NCBI RefSeq assembly: GCF_000613185.1 | Contig: NZ_CCBB010000003.1 | Coordinates: 2,046,001-2,110,000, forward strand | DNA: 64,000 nucleotides | Direction: 5' to 3' | Origin: Mycolicibacterium cosmeticum | GTDB lineage: Bacteria; Actinomycetota; Actinomycetes; Mycobacteriales; Mycobacteriaceae | Part shown: in pieces, positions 15,836 through 25,068 of the stretch | How positions within the stretch are numbered: position 1 is the stretch's first letter | Layout of the letters: each line of letters starts with the position of its first letter | Notes under the pieces: model-generated | Told to the model about the DNA's origin: nothing | Databases searched by the model: none | The model's input: only the letters and a program-made list of their open reading frames with translations | Made by a program: the position numbers and the translations under genes

Positions 15836-16759
15836 ATGGATTCTGCCGACAACCTCCGTTACCTACTCGAGGTGACGCGCTCTGGCTCTCCGCAAGATGC
15901 CGCACGGCGTCTCGGGGTGGACCGCACGACGGTGACCCGCCGGATTGCAAGCCTGGAGAGAGCGTCCGGAGAGCGCTTGTTCGATCGCTCCAGCGGTGCC
16001 TGGCAGTTGACCGACGCCGGCCGGCGCATGCTGCCGCACGCCGAGGCCATCGACGCGGCTGTCGCGTCGGCTTTTCACGATTCCGAGCGGCACCAGGGCC
16101 TGCACGGACAGTTGCGGATCGTCGCCTCGGACGGGTTCGGGGCTTATCTGCTGACCCCGGGTCTACGACCGCTGATCGACGAACATCCCGACCTGGAGGT
16201 TGCGGTGGTCACCGCCACGGCACACGGTGTGCTCACGATGCGCGACTTCGATCTGGCCATCACCCTGGAGGAACCTTCGTCCCACGCGGGTGTGGTGCGT
16301 CCGCTCGCTGACTACGAGCTCGGCCTCTACGCGGCCTCGGCGTACGTCGGAAAGCACGCCGAGGTGCGCAGTCTCGATGACCTCGCCGCACACGTCGTCA
16401 TCTGGTACGTCGACGCCTTGCTCGACGTCGCCCCGCTGCGATTCCTGGGCGGTCTGCTACCCGGTATCCGTGCCCGCGTGCAGACCACCAACATCGCCGG
16501 ACATCACCAGGCGGCGCGCGCCGGCTTGGGTATCGCGCCTCTACCCACCTACATCGGTGACGCGGACGACACCCTGATTCGTTTGTTGCCAAGGGAATTC
16601 GCCGTCACGCGACACTACTGGGAGGTCGTTCCGCGCGAGATCTCGCGGCAGGGGCGCGTGCGGGTGTTGCGCGCTCTGCTGGACGACTTGGTCCTGACGC
16701 ATCCCCGGCTGAGGCCGCCCGGCCGGCGGGCGGCCCTCGACAACGCGAAAGTTAAATAG
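15836..16759 (+). CDS. LysR-family transcriptional regulator
   Basis: A 307-aa protein. The N-terminal HTH reads NLRYLLEVTRSGSPQDAARRLGVDRTTVTRRIASLE, with the family's ERASGERLFDRSSGAWQLTDAGR continuation. The effector domain follows (LRIVASDGFGAYLLTPGLRPLIDEHPDLEVAVV). The start is the ATG at 15836 because the HTH begins there; the upstream in-frame extension overlaps the divergent gene. It probably controls the iron alcohol dehydrogenase across the shared promoter region. Confidence 0.9.
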   Translation: MDSADNLRYLLEVTRSGSPQDAARRLGVDRTTVTRRIASLERASGERLFDRSSGAWQLTDAGRRMLPHAEAIDAAVASAFHDSERHQGLHGQLRIVASDGFGAYLLTPGLRPLIDEHPDLEVAVVTATAHGVLTMRDFDLAITLEEPSSHAGVVRPLADYELGLYAASAYVGKHAEVRSLDDLAAHVVIWYVDALLDVAPLRFLGGLLPGIRARVQTTNIAGHHQAARAGLGIAPLPTYIGDADDTLIRLLPREFAVTRHYWEVVPREISRQGRVRVLRALLDDLVLTHPRLRPPGRRAALDNAKVK

Positions 16760-16797
16760 TTTGCATCTGTATAAATGCGCAGTTCAAGACGGTGTAT

Positions 16798-16843
16798 GTA
16801 ACGTCGACGTAACATAACACGATATCGTTAACGTAAACGTAAC
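16798..16843 (+). promoter_or_regulatory. Two GlnR-box-like elements upstream of the nitrilase/NCS1 genes
   Basis: GTAAC-N6-GTAAC occurs at 16798-16813 and TTAAC-N6-GTAAC at 16828-16843, 14 bp apart. This matches the actinobacterial GlnR pattern gTnAC-N6-GnnAC. It lies about 95 bp upstream of the first gene of a nitrogen-scavenging operon, where activation under nitrogen limitation would be expected. The match is by eye. Confidence 0.5.
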
Positions 16844-16938
16844 GAGGATGTCTTCAGCATTGACCGTCCGGCTGGCTAGCGTGTGCTTTCGATCACGAGC
16901 GGATCGGGGCGCAGATTCCCGGCCGGAAAGGTGCACAC

Positions 16939-18723
16939 GTGAAAGACATTCAGGTCGCGGCCATTCAGTTCGAGCCGACACTGTTCGACAAGGCGGGCAA
17001 CATCGACCGCGTTGCAGAGTTGGTCACCCGCGCAGCCGCCGGCGGCGCCAAACTGATCACCGCTCCCGAAATGTGCACCACGGGTTACTGCTTCTTCGAC
17101 CAGCACGAGGCTGAGCGGATGGCAGAGCCGTTGCCCGGTCCGACCACGGAGCGTTTCGTTCAGATTGCCCGCGAACACCACTGCCACATCGTGTTCGGGA
17201 TGCCGGAGCGTGATGAGGAGACCGGCTTGCTCTACAACGCTGCGGCGTTGGTCGGTCCTGATGGGCTCATCGGAAAGCACCGAAAAACGCACGGGTACAT
17301 CGCGGAACCCAAGTGGGCCGCCCCGGGAAACCTCGGGCACCAGGTTTTCGACACCGAGATCGGGCGCGTCGCCGTGCTCATCTGTATGGACATCCACTTC
17401 GTGGAGACGGCACGACTGGCCGCGGTGGGGGGCGCCGAGGTGATCTGTCATCTCAGCAATTGGTTGGCCGAACGAACCCCAGCGCCGTACTGGATCTCCC
17501 GAGCATACGAAAACGGTTGCTACCTCATCGAAAGCAATCGATGGGGTTTGGAGCGGGGTGTGCAGTTCAGTGGCGGGAGCTGCATCATCGCACCTGACGC
17601 CACCATTCTGGACCAGATAGATTCGGGCGATGGGATCGCCACGGCGACCATCACGGTCGACGCCCCACGTACCGACTGGGCAGATCGTCCCGCACTCCGC
17701 GCGCGGCGGCCCGAACTCTACCGTCAGTTGCAGATCAACAGCTACCTGTGGAATCCGAAGGACTTCTTCGGTCTCTACGGCCACCGTGGACTGCCTGAGG
17801 GGAAGTTGGCGACGGTGGCGGTGGCGCAATTCGCACCGGTCGCCGACCTGGATGTCAATCTCGCCACGATCAGCCGGCTCTTCAGCTCGTCGGTCGCCGA
17901 ACGCGGTGCAGAACTCGTCGTCTTTCCGGAGCTGTCGCTGACCACCCGGGCGGTGACGCTGCAGGATCCAGTCGTCGGACATCTCATGCAGGCGGCCACT
18001 GCGGCATCGGCTTGGCTGGTCGTCGGTCTGGCAGAGTGCGACCCGGCCGATGGCCGACAATACAACTCAATGGTCCTGATCGGTCCCGACGGTATCGAGG
18101 CAGTGCACCGCAAGATCCACCTCCGCGACGGTGAACATGCACTGTTCGACGCGGGTTCGGCCTGGACCTATGCAGATATCCCGCTCGGCCGCGTCGGATT
18201 GCTGCATGGCGACGATCTGCTGTTACCGGAATCCGGCCGGATACTCGCCCTCAACGCCTGCGATGTGATCGCAGGAAGTGCCGACAATCGCGAGCGGATC
18301 ATGCTGGGCCACAACGGAAGCAAAGTCGGACAGAGCTATCCGATTCCTACCGGCCCATCGTTGACCCACTGGCACCACATGCGGGTGCGAGCAGGTGAGA
18401 ACAACGTCTACCTTGCCTTCGCGAACACCGTGGACGCCGACGGGGGCGGCGGGTGCTCGGGCGTGTTCGGCCCGGATACCTTCGCCTTCCCACGTAGTGA
18501 ACAGGTGTTGGCCGGCCAGGAGGGCGTGGCCGCCGTGCGGATCGACACGCGGGACGCGGCTTCGGTCTACCCGTCGAATGTGGTCCGCCGCAAGGATCTC
18601 GTCACCATGCGCTTGCCGCATTGGTACGGCGCGCTGTCGGGCCCCGATGGGCCGGTGCGCGACGCCGACAAGCTGTTCGAGGACTGGCGCGTTCAGGAAT
18701 CGAGTCACGCAGCGATCTCGTAA
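16939..18723 (+). CDS. Tandem nitrilase-superfamily amidohydrolase; second domain lacks catalytic Cys
   Basis: A 594-aa protein, twice the usual nitrilase length. Domain 1 (about 1-280) has the full Glu-Lys-Cys set: APEMCTTGY, GKHRKTHGY and VLICMDIHFVE. Domain 2 (about 290-570) keeps Glu (VFPELSL) and Lys (VHRKIHL), but the Cys position reads LLHGDDLLLPE, with Gly where Cys belongs. Domain 2 is therefore probably structural or regulatory. The family cleaves C-N bonds of amides, nitriles or carbamoyl compounds. The start is a GTG with GGAAAGG upstream. It precedes an NCS1 transporter and follows GlnR-like boxes, pointing to use of a nitrogenous compound. Confidence 0.87.
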   Translation: MKDIQVAAIQFEPTLFDKAGNIDRVAELVTRAAAGGAKLITAPEMCTTGYCFFDQHEAERMAEPLPGPTTERFVQIAREHHCHIVFGMPERDEETGLLYNAAALVGPDGLIGKHRKTHGYIAEPKWAAPGNLGHQVFDTEIGRVAVLICMDIHFVETARLAAVGGAEVICHLSNWLAERTPAPYWISRAYENGCYLIESNRWGLERGVQFSGGSCIIAPDATILDQIDSGDGIATATITVDAPRTDWADRPALRARRPELYRQLQINSYLWNPKDFFGLYGHRGLPEGKLATVAVAQFAPVADLDVNLATISRLFSSSVAERGAELVVFPELSLTTRAVTLQDPVVGHLMQAATAASAWLVVGLAECDPADGRQYNSMVLIGPDGIEAVHRKIHLRDGEHALFDAGSAWTYADIPLGRVGLLHGDDLLLPESGRILALNACDVIAGSADNRERIMLGHNGSKVGQSYPIPTGPSLTHWHHMRVRAGENNVYLAFANTVDADGGGGCSGVFGPDTFAFPRSEQVLAGQEGVAAVRIDTRDAASVYPSNVVRRKDLVTMRLPHWYGALSGPDGPVRDADKLFEDWRVQESSHAAIS

Positions 18724-18843
18724 CCCGACGCCTCACAGGTGTGGACGTGCGCGCATGGCGTCCACACGGTCCCGTCGTGTCACGTCATGCCGACGGTCGG
18801 TACGTCTCACCCCACGGGGTGTCCACACGAAGAAGGTGAATCC

Positions 18844-20301
18844 TTGTCCCTCAAGAGTTATTTCCAGGGCCCTGCGACGAGTCTGGACGAGCAGGTCGAG
18901 AGTTATGCGACCACGCGCGTGCCCGACGATCAACGGTGGCGACGACCCGCCGTGCTGCTTGTCCTGAGCGGCAACATCACGGCGATGTTCTGGTTCGCCC
19001 TGGGTGGCCAGATCGGCTTCCTGGTGGGTTGGCCGATGTTCCTGATCCCGGTGGGGTACATGGTGATCGGCGCGACGATCATCGGCGCGCTGGTGATGCG
19101 CATCGCCAGCCAGGAGGGCCTGTCGCTCACCTTGTTGTCGCGGGGCCTCGGCTTCGGCGCCAAGGGCTCGGCGATCGCGTCCATCGTGTATGCCGTCAAC
19201 TACGTCTTCTACTTCGTGTTCGAGGGCAGCATCGTGTCACACGGACTGAGTCACCTCCTGGGCATCCCGATCGACTCGGGCCAGGCGACGGTCGTCTTCG
19301 CCGTGATCGCCGCAGCGGCTCTGTATTTCTCCTGGCGTGGAATGCATTCCATGAATCTGCTGCAACGCTTCGGGCTGCCGATCTTCCTGATCCTGTTCGT
19401 CATCGGCATGGTGATGCTGGCGAACGGCTACGTGCTGGTGGGCCCGGGGGAGTGGGCGGCGCAAGGCGGGCTGACCGCAACGTCGATGTGGCAGGCGATG
19501 AGCCTCGCCAACGGGCAGGTGGTCTTCCAGGCGTTGATCGCGACCGACTACGGCCGGTTCGTCAAGCGTTCGGTCGGTTATGCCGGAACTGCGGGCCTCA
19601 TGTTCGTCGAGTTGGCGATGATCGTGGTCGTCATGTTGTTCGGTGTGCTACTCGGTTTCACCATGCTCGGGCACTTCGAGGGCACGGATGCGCAGCGCCA
19701 GCTCTCGGCAACCGATCCCGGCCTGATCTTCGCGGTTGTGATGGGAGTCTTGGGAGTCGTCTTCGCGGTTATCACCCAGGTACGCATCAACGTCATGAAC
19801 CTCTATTCCGGCTCGTTGGCGTTGTCCAACGCCTGGGATGCGCTGTCGTCCAGACGAGTTGGCCGGCAATGGTGGATGGTGGCGTTGTGCGTCGCCGGCA
19901 TCGCCTGCTACCCGGTGAACATCCTGCAGTACACCGGGGAGTTTCTTGCGGTCACCGGGATCATGACCAATACCTGGATCTTCATCCTGCTCAGTGACTA
20001 CTACGTGTGCCGAAAGCTGCTCAACTTGGCTCCCTCCCGCGACATCGAGTACCGAGACGGTTTGGTCAAGGACTGGAACGTGTGCGGGATGGTGGCACTC
20101 GGATCAAGCCTGCTGGTCGGAGCGCTCGGTGTGGCGGGGTTTTACCCCATGTACCTGGCGTCGTTTGCCGCCATGCTGCTCGGCCCGGTGATCTACATTC
20201 CGCTGACGACCGCCACCAGGGGCCGCCAGTACGGGATACGGCTCGAGCCGAATGGCGAGCCGCGCGAGCAGGAGCGTGCGCAGATCGTCGACGGCGTCTA
20301 G
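18844..20301 (+). CDS. NCS1-family nucleobase/cytosine-type permease
   Basis: A 485-aa membrane protein with about 12 hydrophobic segments. NCS1 traits include a polar N-terminus ending VPDDQRWRRP, SGNITAMFWFALGGQIGFLVGWP (TM1 region), QEGLSLTLLSRGLGFGAKGS and TGIMTNTWIFILLSDYYV. The start is a TTG at 18844 with GAAGGTG about 6 nt upstream; a longer frame to 18739 has no ribosome site. NCS1 carriers import cytosine, purines, allantoin or hydantoins. Placed 120 bp after the tandem nitrilase, it probably brings in the compound that enzyme hydrolyses. Confidence 0.9.
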   Translation: MSLKSYFQGPATSLDEQVESYATTRVPDDQRWRRPAVLLVLSGNITAMFWFALGGQIGFLVGWPMFLIPVGYMVIGATIIGALVMRIASQEGLSLTLLSRGLGFGAKGSAIASIVYAVNYVFYFVFEGSIVSHGLSHLLGIPIDSGQATVVFAVIAAAALYFSWRGMHSMNLLQRFGLPIFLILFVIGMVMLANGYVLVGPGEWAAQGGLTATSMWQAMSLANGQVVFQALIATDYGRFVKRSVGYAGTAGLMFVELAMIVVVMLFGVLLGFTMLGHFEGTDAQRQLSATDPGLIFAVVMGVLGVVFAVITQVRINVMNLYSGSLALSNAWDALSSRRVGRQWWMVALCVAGIACYPVNILQYTGEFLAVTGIMTNTWIFILLSDYYVCRKLLNLAPSRDIEYRDGLVKDWNVCGMVALGSSLLVGALGVAGFYPMYLASFAAMLLGPVIYIPLTTATRGRQYGIRLEPNGEPREQERAQIVDGV

Positions 20302-20737
20302 TCGTTCGCCGCCAATAGGGTGCCTTCGAAGCGGAATCGGAACAGATCGGTGAAATGGGTTGCGCAATCTCGCTGAGCGGGCGGCCGGCTGGACGACGCC
20401 TTTGTTGTCCGGGAACTTTCCGGTGAGTCGTTCGTGTCTATGGTGACGGACGTTCCGATCACACGACGGGCACGATCCGACGCGCATGCCGGTACCTGCT
20501 TTTGGCCGGGTCGCAGCTCGACGCTCACCGTCGGTGACAGGATGTGTGTCGGCGCCGTCCCGAGCGGTGTGGGGTCGGCCGCCACGCCTGCCGAGATCCG
20601 GTCGGAGGCCAAGCGCACCGCTCGGCCTGATCACGCTGACCGATGTCCTGAAGCGATTGTTGCCCCCGGCCGCGGTCGCGAACTGAGTCACCAACGGTCT
20701 CGGGTGATCAAAGCCGCGGCGATCGAGGCTGGGACCG
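20302..20737. other. Non-coding gap containing a possible decayed CBS-domain fragment
   Basis: A 436-bp stretch between the NCS1 gene and the PucR-type gene, with no intact gene. Apart from the fragment annotated at 20527-20686, I see no repeats, operators or RNA-like structures. Confidence 0.4.
20527..20686 (+). pseudogene. Possible CBS-domain gene remnant
   Basis: In one frame TVGDRMCVGAV resembles the start of a CBS domain. About 65 bp later, in the next frame, GLITLTDVLKRLL followed by a stop resembles a CBS C-terminus. The break between frames suggests a frameshifted, shortened relic. No start or ribosome site is visible. The resemblance is short and could be chance. Confidence 0.28.
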
Positions 20738-21925
20738 TTACGGCGTGTGCCGGTATATCTCGAATGCCAGGCATAGTTCGGCCAGCTGCCGGGGTTGTGA
20801 CAGCGATCGTCCGGTGCGTTCTTCGATGCGCCGCAATCGATATCGAACTGTGTTGGGATGGCAGAACAGTTGGGCAGCCGTCTGCGACATCGATCCACCG
20901 TTGTCCAGCCATGCGTTGAAAGTGTCGACGAGCAAGCCGCGCTCTTCGAGGGAAAGGTCTTTGAACGTGCCGAGGACGATGCGTTCGAGCTTCCTGTTGA
21001 CTTCGGGTGCGCTCACCGCCGCCACGCCGAGTACTGAGTCATCGAAGACGACGACATGGCCATCGGTGCTGCCGCGCGCCTCCAGTGCGATGCGCGCATA
21101 CCGCAGAGCCTGCGCCGTATCGGCCAGGTCATGGAACAGTGGGCTGACCCCTACGGCGGTGTGTGCTATCCGAGACAGCACGCCGAGAACGTGGTTGCGA
21201 GCCGCAGTAGAGGGGATGTGCGCAATTCCGGTCTGCAAGTCGGGCAGCAGCCGCCATGCGGAGAAGACGTCGGCGCTGCGCAACAGCTCGGTAATGCCCG
21301 GAAGGGCCTGCTTTCCGACTGTCGGCGTGGCTGCGGCGACCACCAGATACGGCCCTTGTGCAGGGATGCGGAGCAACTGTGCGATGTCCCAGAGCCCGTA
21401 GTCTCCGGTCGGTCGTCCATCCAGGAGTGCTTCGGCGAGCGCCGCTCGTTCGGCTTCGTCGTCGATGATCTGCTGGCTGGCTTGCTGGCGGTATGCCGCC
21501 GACATCGTGTCGGTGTAGATGTCTTGTGCTCGCCAGAACTGTGAGGTGGCGCGGATCAGCGCCGGTCCGCTGATGCCGGGGTGAGCGGCTGAGAGTTCGA
21601 TCATCGTCTCCCACAGGGCGTGAGTGGCGATACGGAATGCGTGCATCACCGCCGACAGCGGCACGCCGGCCGCTGCCCGGGTGCCGCCTGTCGCAACAGC
21701 CGACGACGGATCGAAGTCAGCGCCTGCGGTAATTGCGTCGAAGACCGCTTGCAGTTTGGCCTTGGTATCGGCCACCAGCACTTCATCCGGAATGACGTGC
21801 AGTTTCTTGTAGAACGGCACTTCAGCGCGGATCGTGGCGACCGTTTTGGCTACCAGGGCGTCGAGCTGGCCGTTGAGCAGGGCGCCGATCGTGGCGAGCT
21901 GCGCGTCGACATCGGAAGCAGGCAC
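20738..21925 (-). CDS. CdaR/PucR-type transcriptional regulator (C-terminal HTH)
   Basis: A 395-aa protein. The C-terminus has the PucR HTH: FNAWLDNGGSMSQTAAQLFCHPNTVRYRLRRIEERTG. The N-terminal ~170 residues are helical (VATIRAEVPFYKKLHV, VPLSAVMHAFRIATHALWE), as in the RsbT-antagonist-like sensory part seen in many actinobacterial PucR-type proteins. A GGDEF-like middle region follows. It is divergent from the CaiB-type CoA-transferase gene (about 180 bp between starts), which it probably regulates. Its ligand is unknown. Confidence 0.88.
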   Translation of the reverse strand: MPASDVDAQLATIGALLNGQLDALVAKTVATIRAEVPFYKKLHVIPDEVLVADTKAKLQAVFDAITAGADFDPSSAVATGGTRAAAGVPLSAVMHAFRIATHALWETMIELSAAHPGISGPALIRATSQFWRAQDIYTDTMSAAYRQQASQQIIDDEAERAALAEALLDGRPTGDYGLWDIAQLLRIPAQGPYLVVAAATPTVGKQALPGITELLRSADVFSAWRLLPDLQTGIAHIPSTAARNHVLGVLSRIAHTAVGVSPLFHDLADTAQALRYARIALEARGSTDGHVVVFDDSVLGVAAVSAPEVNRKLERIVLGTFKDLSLEERGLLVDTFNAWLDNGGSMSQTAAQLFCHPNTVRYRLRRIEERTGRSLSQPRQLAELCLAFEIYRHTP

Positions 21926-22109
21926 AGGGGTCAGCGTAGAACAGACCTGTGCTCGTTGTTCACGACGACAATGCGAACCGGCAGCACTTTGGCGCTACGT
22001 CCATCGACAGGCCGGCCCGGGGCCGTAACGATGGTATTTCACGGAGCGATGTCGAAGTGCATCGCGAAAACCACTGTGTTGCCATGTGATTGATGATGAA
22101 GGTGCGTTT

Positions 22110-23699
22110 GTGATCACTCAGCCGTTTCAGAAGTCCAGCTACGACTCTGTCGTCGCCGCGCTGCCGTTCACCGTTGACCCGAGCAAGATCACCGTGCAAC
22201 CCGGTGTGTCTTACAGTCCCAGCCCGATCAAGATCCACGACTATGCGGTGGGAGTGATGGCCGCCTTCGGATCGGTGGTGGAGCACATCGGCACCGTGCG
22301 TGGGTTGCCCGCCCAGACGATGACATTGAATCGGCGGCATTGCGGTCTGGCGCTCAACTCCGGCCAACTGCACTTCCTCAACGGTTACGCCACCCTGCTC
22401 GACACATGGCCGATTGGGCCGGACAACGGGACCTACCGCACCGCCGACGACCGATACGTACACATGATCGGCCTGCACCCGCATCTGCGGGACGCCCTGC
22501 TGGCTTACCTGAACTGCGCCAACACCGCCGCAGCGATCCAGGCCGCGACCGCCGGCAAGACCGCTCAACAGCTGGAGGACGAGGCCGCGGCCGCGGGGCT
22601 GGCACTGGGCATCGTGCGTAGTCCTGAGGAATGGCTGGCTCTACCGCAGGGTGCGGCGACCGCCGCTCGGCCCATGATCGATTTCGGACATACGAAGACC
22701 GCTGGCGGGCGTCGCCTGGGTCCCGCGCTACGCCGCCCCCTGGAAGGGGTTCGGGTGATCGAGCTGACTCACCTGGTTGCCGGGCCGACCATCGGACGCC
22801 TGCTCGCCGAGCAGGGCGCCGATGTCATCAAGGTGCAACCCCCGATCGGCGACTGGGTCCTGCCGCTGTGGCTCGATGTCAGCTGGGGCAAACGCAATAT
22901 CGCATTGGACATCAAGGGGCGCCGCGGCTTCGCGCGATTTGCCGAACTCCTTTCGGAGGCGGACGTTTTGGTGTCGAGTCAGCGTCCAGAGGCACTGGCG
23001 AAGCTCGGTCTCGACGAAGTAGGCCTACAACGGATCAATCCCAATCTGGTAGTCGCAGAGGCGTCCTGTTACGCAAGCGGTACCCCCTGGCACGGCCGGC
23101 GTGGCTTTGAACAAATCGCACAAGCGGTTACCGGTGTCATGCACACCCACTCACAGGACCTTCCCGAACCAACCGTGGTATCAGTCTTGATGAACGACTA
23201 CCTCACCGGATACCTCGGAGCGATCGGCGCAGTGGCCGCACTCGCCGCCCGGGAAGTAGACGGCGGCTATTGGAAAGTCGGCGCGGCACTCACTCGATGC
23301 TCAATGCATGCGCTCACCGTGGTGGAACCGCAACACGCCGAGCAGTACGCCGCTGTGAGCATGGCAGATCTGGTTGAGTTCGGTGTCGACCAGATCGGTT
23401 CCTCAGGCGTTTTCACCCGACTCGCACCGACGGTGGCATTCAGCCACGTCCCCTCTTATGCCGCAACCGCCACCAACTGGCCGGCCACCACTGCCGACAC
23501 GGCAGGCTGGCTGCCCCCGACATCAAGCGACGATCCGAGCAACATCACCCATATTCCCTCGAAGATGGCCCGGGAGGACATGATTCGCGGCCTCATCCCT
23601 TGCTACGGGATCGAGGATCGTGGCGATGGCGGAGGCGGCCTCAGCCTTGCCTCTCCGCAGTTGATGAAGCTCGTGCAAGAAGCCCGTAGCCAGCCCTGA
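22110..23699 (+). CDS. CaiB/BaiF (family III) CoA-transferase with rearranged, duplicated halves
   Basis: A 529-aa protein. The class III N-terminal motif PLEGVRVIELTHLVAGPTIG with EQGADVIKVQPP appears only at about residue 210. The catalytic-Asp segment LMNDYLTGYLGAIGAVAALAAR follows near residue 370. The first ~200 residues resemble the second half of another CaiB domain: KIHDYAVGVMAAFGSVVEHIG with its own Asp, NGTYRTADDRYVHMIG, and GLALGIVRSPEEW. The gene thus looks like C-half plus a second, C-shortened domain. The start is a GTG at 22110 with GAAGGTG 5 nt upstream; GTG 22086 is in frame. It would move CoA between acids; the substrate is unknown. Confidence 0.82.
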   Translation: MITQPFQKSSYDSVVAALPFTVDPSKITVQPGVSYSPSPIKIHDYAVGVMAAFGSVVEHIGTVRGLPAQTMTLNRRHCGLALNSGQLHFLNGYATLLDTWPIGPDNGTYRTADDRYVHMIGLHPHLRDALLAYLNCANTAAAIQAATAGKTAQQLEDEAAAAGLALGIVRSPEEWLALPQGAATAARPMIDFGHTKTAGGRRLGPALRRPLEGVRVIELTHLVAGPTIGRLLAEQGADVIKVQPPIGDWVLPLWLDVSWGKRNIALDIKGRRGFARFAELLSEADVLVSSQRPEALAKLGLDEVGLQRINPNLVVAEASCYASGTPWHGRRGFEQIAQAVTGVMHTHSQDLPEPTVVSVLMNDYLTGYLGAIGAVAALAAREVDGGYWKVGAALTRCSMHALTVVEPQHAEQYAAVSMADLVEFGVDQIGSSGVFTRLAPTVAFSHVPSYAATATNWPATTADTAGWLPPTSSDDPSNITHIPSKMAREDMIRGLIPCYGIEDRGDGGGGLSLASPQLMKLVQEARSQP

Positions 23700-23741
23700 A
23701 CCTTCTGCTCACCAACCACCAGCACGACGAAGGAATGCACG

Positions 23742-24167
23742 ATGTCAACAAACCTCCGCACCCAATTCGACGAGATCGCCGATCGCGCGCGAGCAGCGTC
23801 CGAGCATCTCAAGGACTCGGCCGAACGTAGCAGAGACCGCCTGGCCGAGGACGTCGCACAGGCCAGGGACAGGGCCGCCGTGTCGGCCGATCGACTGGGA
23901 TCGAAAGTCGTTGACGCAGAACACGAAGCCGCATCGGAGTGGAACGACGTCCGGCAGAGATGGCAGGCCCATATCGCCAAGGTGAAATGCGATCTCGACG
24001 AGAAGCGCGCCCAGATCACCGCCAACCGTGCCGAGCACGACGCAGAACTCGCCGAGATCTACGCCCTGGACGCCATCGATTTCGCGCTGGCCACCGTCGA
24101 CGAAGCCGAAGCTGCTGTCCTCGACGCCGTTTACGCACGGGCCAACGCCATAGCTCTCGGCAGTTGA
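23742..24167 (+). CDS. Predicted coiled-coil protein of unknown function
   Basis: A 141-aa, charged, largely helical protein. Residues 5-60 (FDEIADRARAASEHLKDSAE onward) and 70-115 have heptad-like spacing of Ala/Leu among Asp/Glu/Arg/Lys. The last 30 residues (IDFALATVDEAEAAVLDAVY) are Ala-rich helix. There is no signal peptide or TM segment. AAGGAA lies about 8 nt before the ATG. It follows the CoA-transferase by 42 bp and may be co-transcribed. Similar small coiled-coil proteins occur in actinobacteria with no assigned role that I know. Confidence 0.72.
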   Translation: MSTNLRTQFDEIADRARAASEHLKDSAERSRDRLAEDVAQARDRAAVSADRLGSKVVDAEHEAASEWNDVRQRWQAHIAKVKCDLDEKRAQITANRAEHDAELAEIYALDAIDFALATVDEAEAAVLDAVYARANAIALGS

Positions 24168-24255
24168 GCGAACGCCCGGAACCGATACTCGCCACTGGGT
24201 GGCCCGGTGTCGGCAGTGGTGACGCATTGCCACGCTGCCACGCGGTTCGCAACTG

Positions 24256-24996
24256 TCACAGGCCGTCTCGCGAAATCCGGCTCCGGGCGACCAACTCGCA
24301 CGTCAAGGCTACCGCGCAACTCTGCGACAGCAGCAACGCGACGATCACGAGGATCTGTGCCACGCAGGCCTGAGCTGCCGATCCGGTGCTCAGCAGTACG
24401 CCGACGAAAGCACCGGGCAGGACCACGAGACCGGCGGTGCGCGCCTGATCGAGGTTGGGCACCAGCGCGTCGGCGCCGGCATCACGAATGATCTCCATCC
24501 GGGCATCACGTGGTCTGAATCCCAAGCTCAAGGCGGCCTCCACCTCGCCCCAGCGCACCTCGAGCATGTTCAGCGTCAGCCGAGCCGCCACCGCCGAGGA
24601 GGTCATCGTGCCGCCCAGCACGATGCCGACGATCGGGATGAGGGCGACTCCTGTCAGCGGGACGACCCGGCTCAGGAGCAACGGTGACAGGGAGACCGTC
24701 AGACCGGCCAACATCGGGGCCGTCAGCCACGCGGCGCCGCGGGCGGCCTGGGCGCGGCGCACGGCGGTGATGGTGGCGACGCCGATCATGACCACCAGGA
24801 CCATGACCGACGTCCACAGCCGGGCCATCGCCGACGCCAGTACCGCCGACACGGCCGCCAACTGACCGGCTGCGCGCGCCGTCGCGACGGGCACGGTCCA
24901 CACGGGTCCCAGCCGGCTCAGCCCGTACACCGCCGCGGCCATCACCATCACCACACAGACTGCGTACAGGTGAGGGCCGACTATCAATCCGGACAT
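24256..24996 (-). CDS. UPF0014/FetB-type ABC transporter permease
   Basis: A 246-aa protein with about seven hydrophobic segments. The family signature is clear: VALIPIVGIVLGGTMTSSAVA, EVEAALSLGFRPRDA and VPNLDQARTAGLVVLPGAFVG. The start is the ATG of MSGLIVGP (24996), with GAAAGGATC upstream; the frame continues upstream without support. E. coli FetB pairs with the ATPase FetA in iron export. No ATPase gene is adjacent here, so the partner must be elsewhere. The substrate in mycobacteria is unknown. Confidence 0.87.
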   Translation of the reverse strand: MSGLIVGPHLYAVCVVMVMAAAVYGLSRLGPVWTVPVATARAAGQLAAVSAVLASAMARLWTSVMVLVVMIGVATITAVRRAQAARGAAWLTAPMLAGLTVSLSPLLLSRVVPLTGVALIPIVGIVLGGTMTSSAVAARLTLNMLEVRWGEVEAALSLGFRPRDARMEIIRDAGADALVPNLDQARTAGLVVLPGAFVGVLLSTGSAAQACVAQILVIVALLLSQSCAVALTCELVARSRISRDGL

Positions 24997-25068
24997 GCCC
25001 GATCCTTTCGCAGAACACTCAGACCTTGCCATCCGTGTCGGATGGTGCGCGCCTCCTACACTGACGCC

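Noticed and set aside
20298..20618. Minus-strand 106-codon frame in the gap after the NCS1 gene
   Set aside because: No ribosome site or recognisable domain; overlaps the end of the NCS1 gene.
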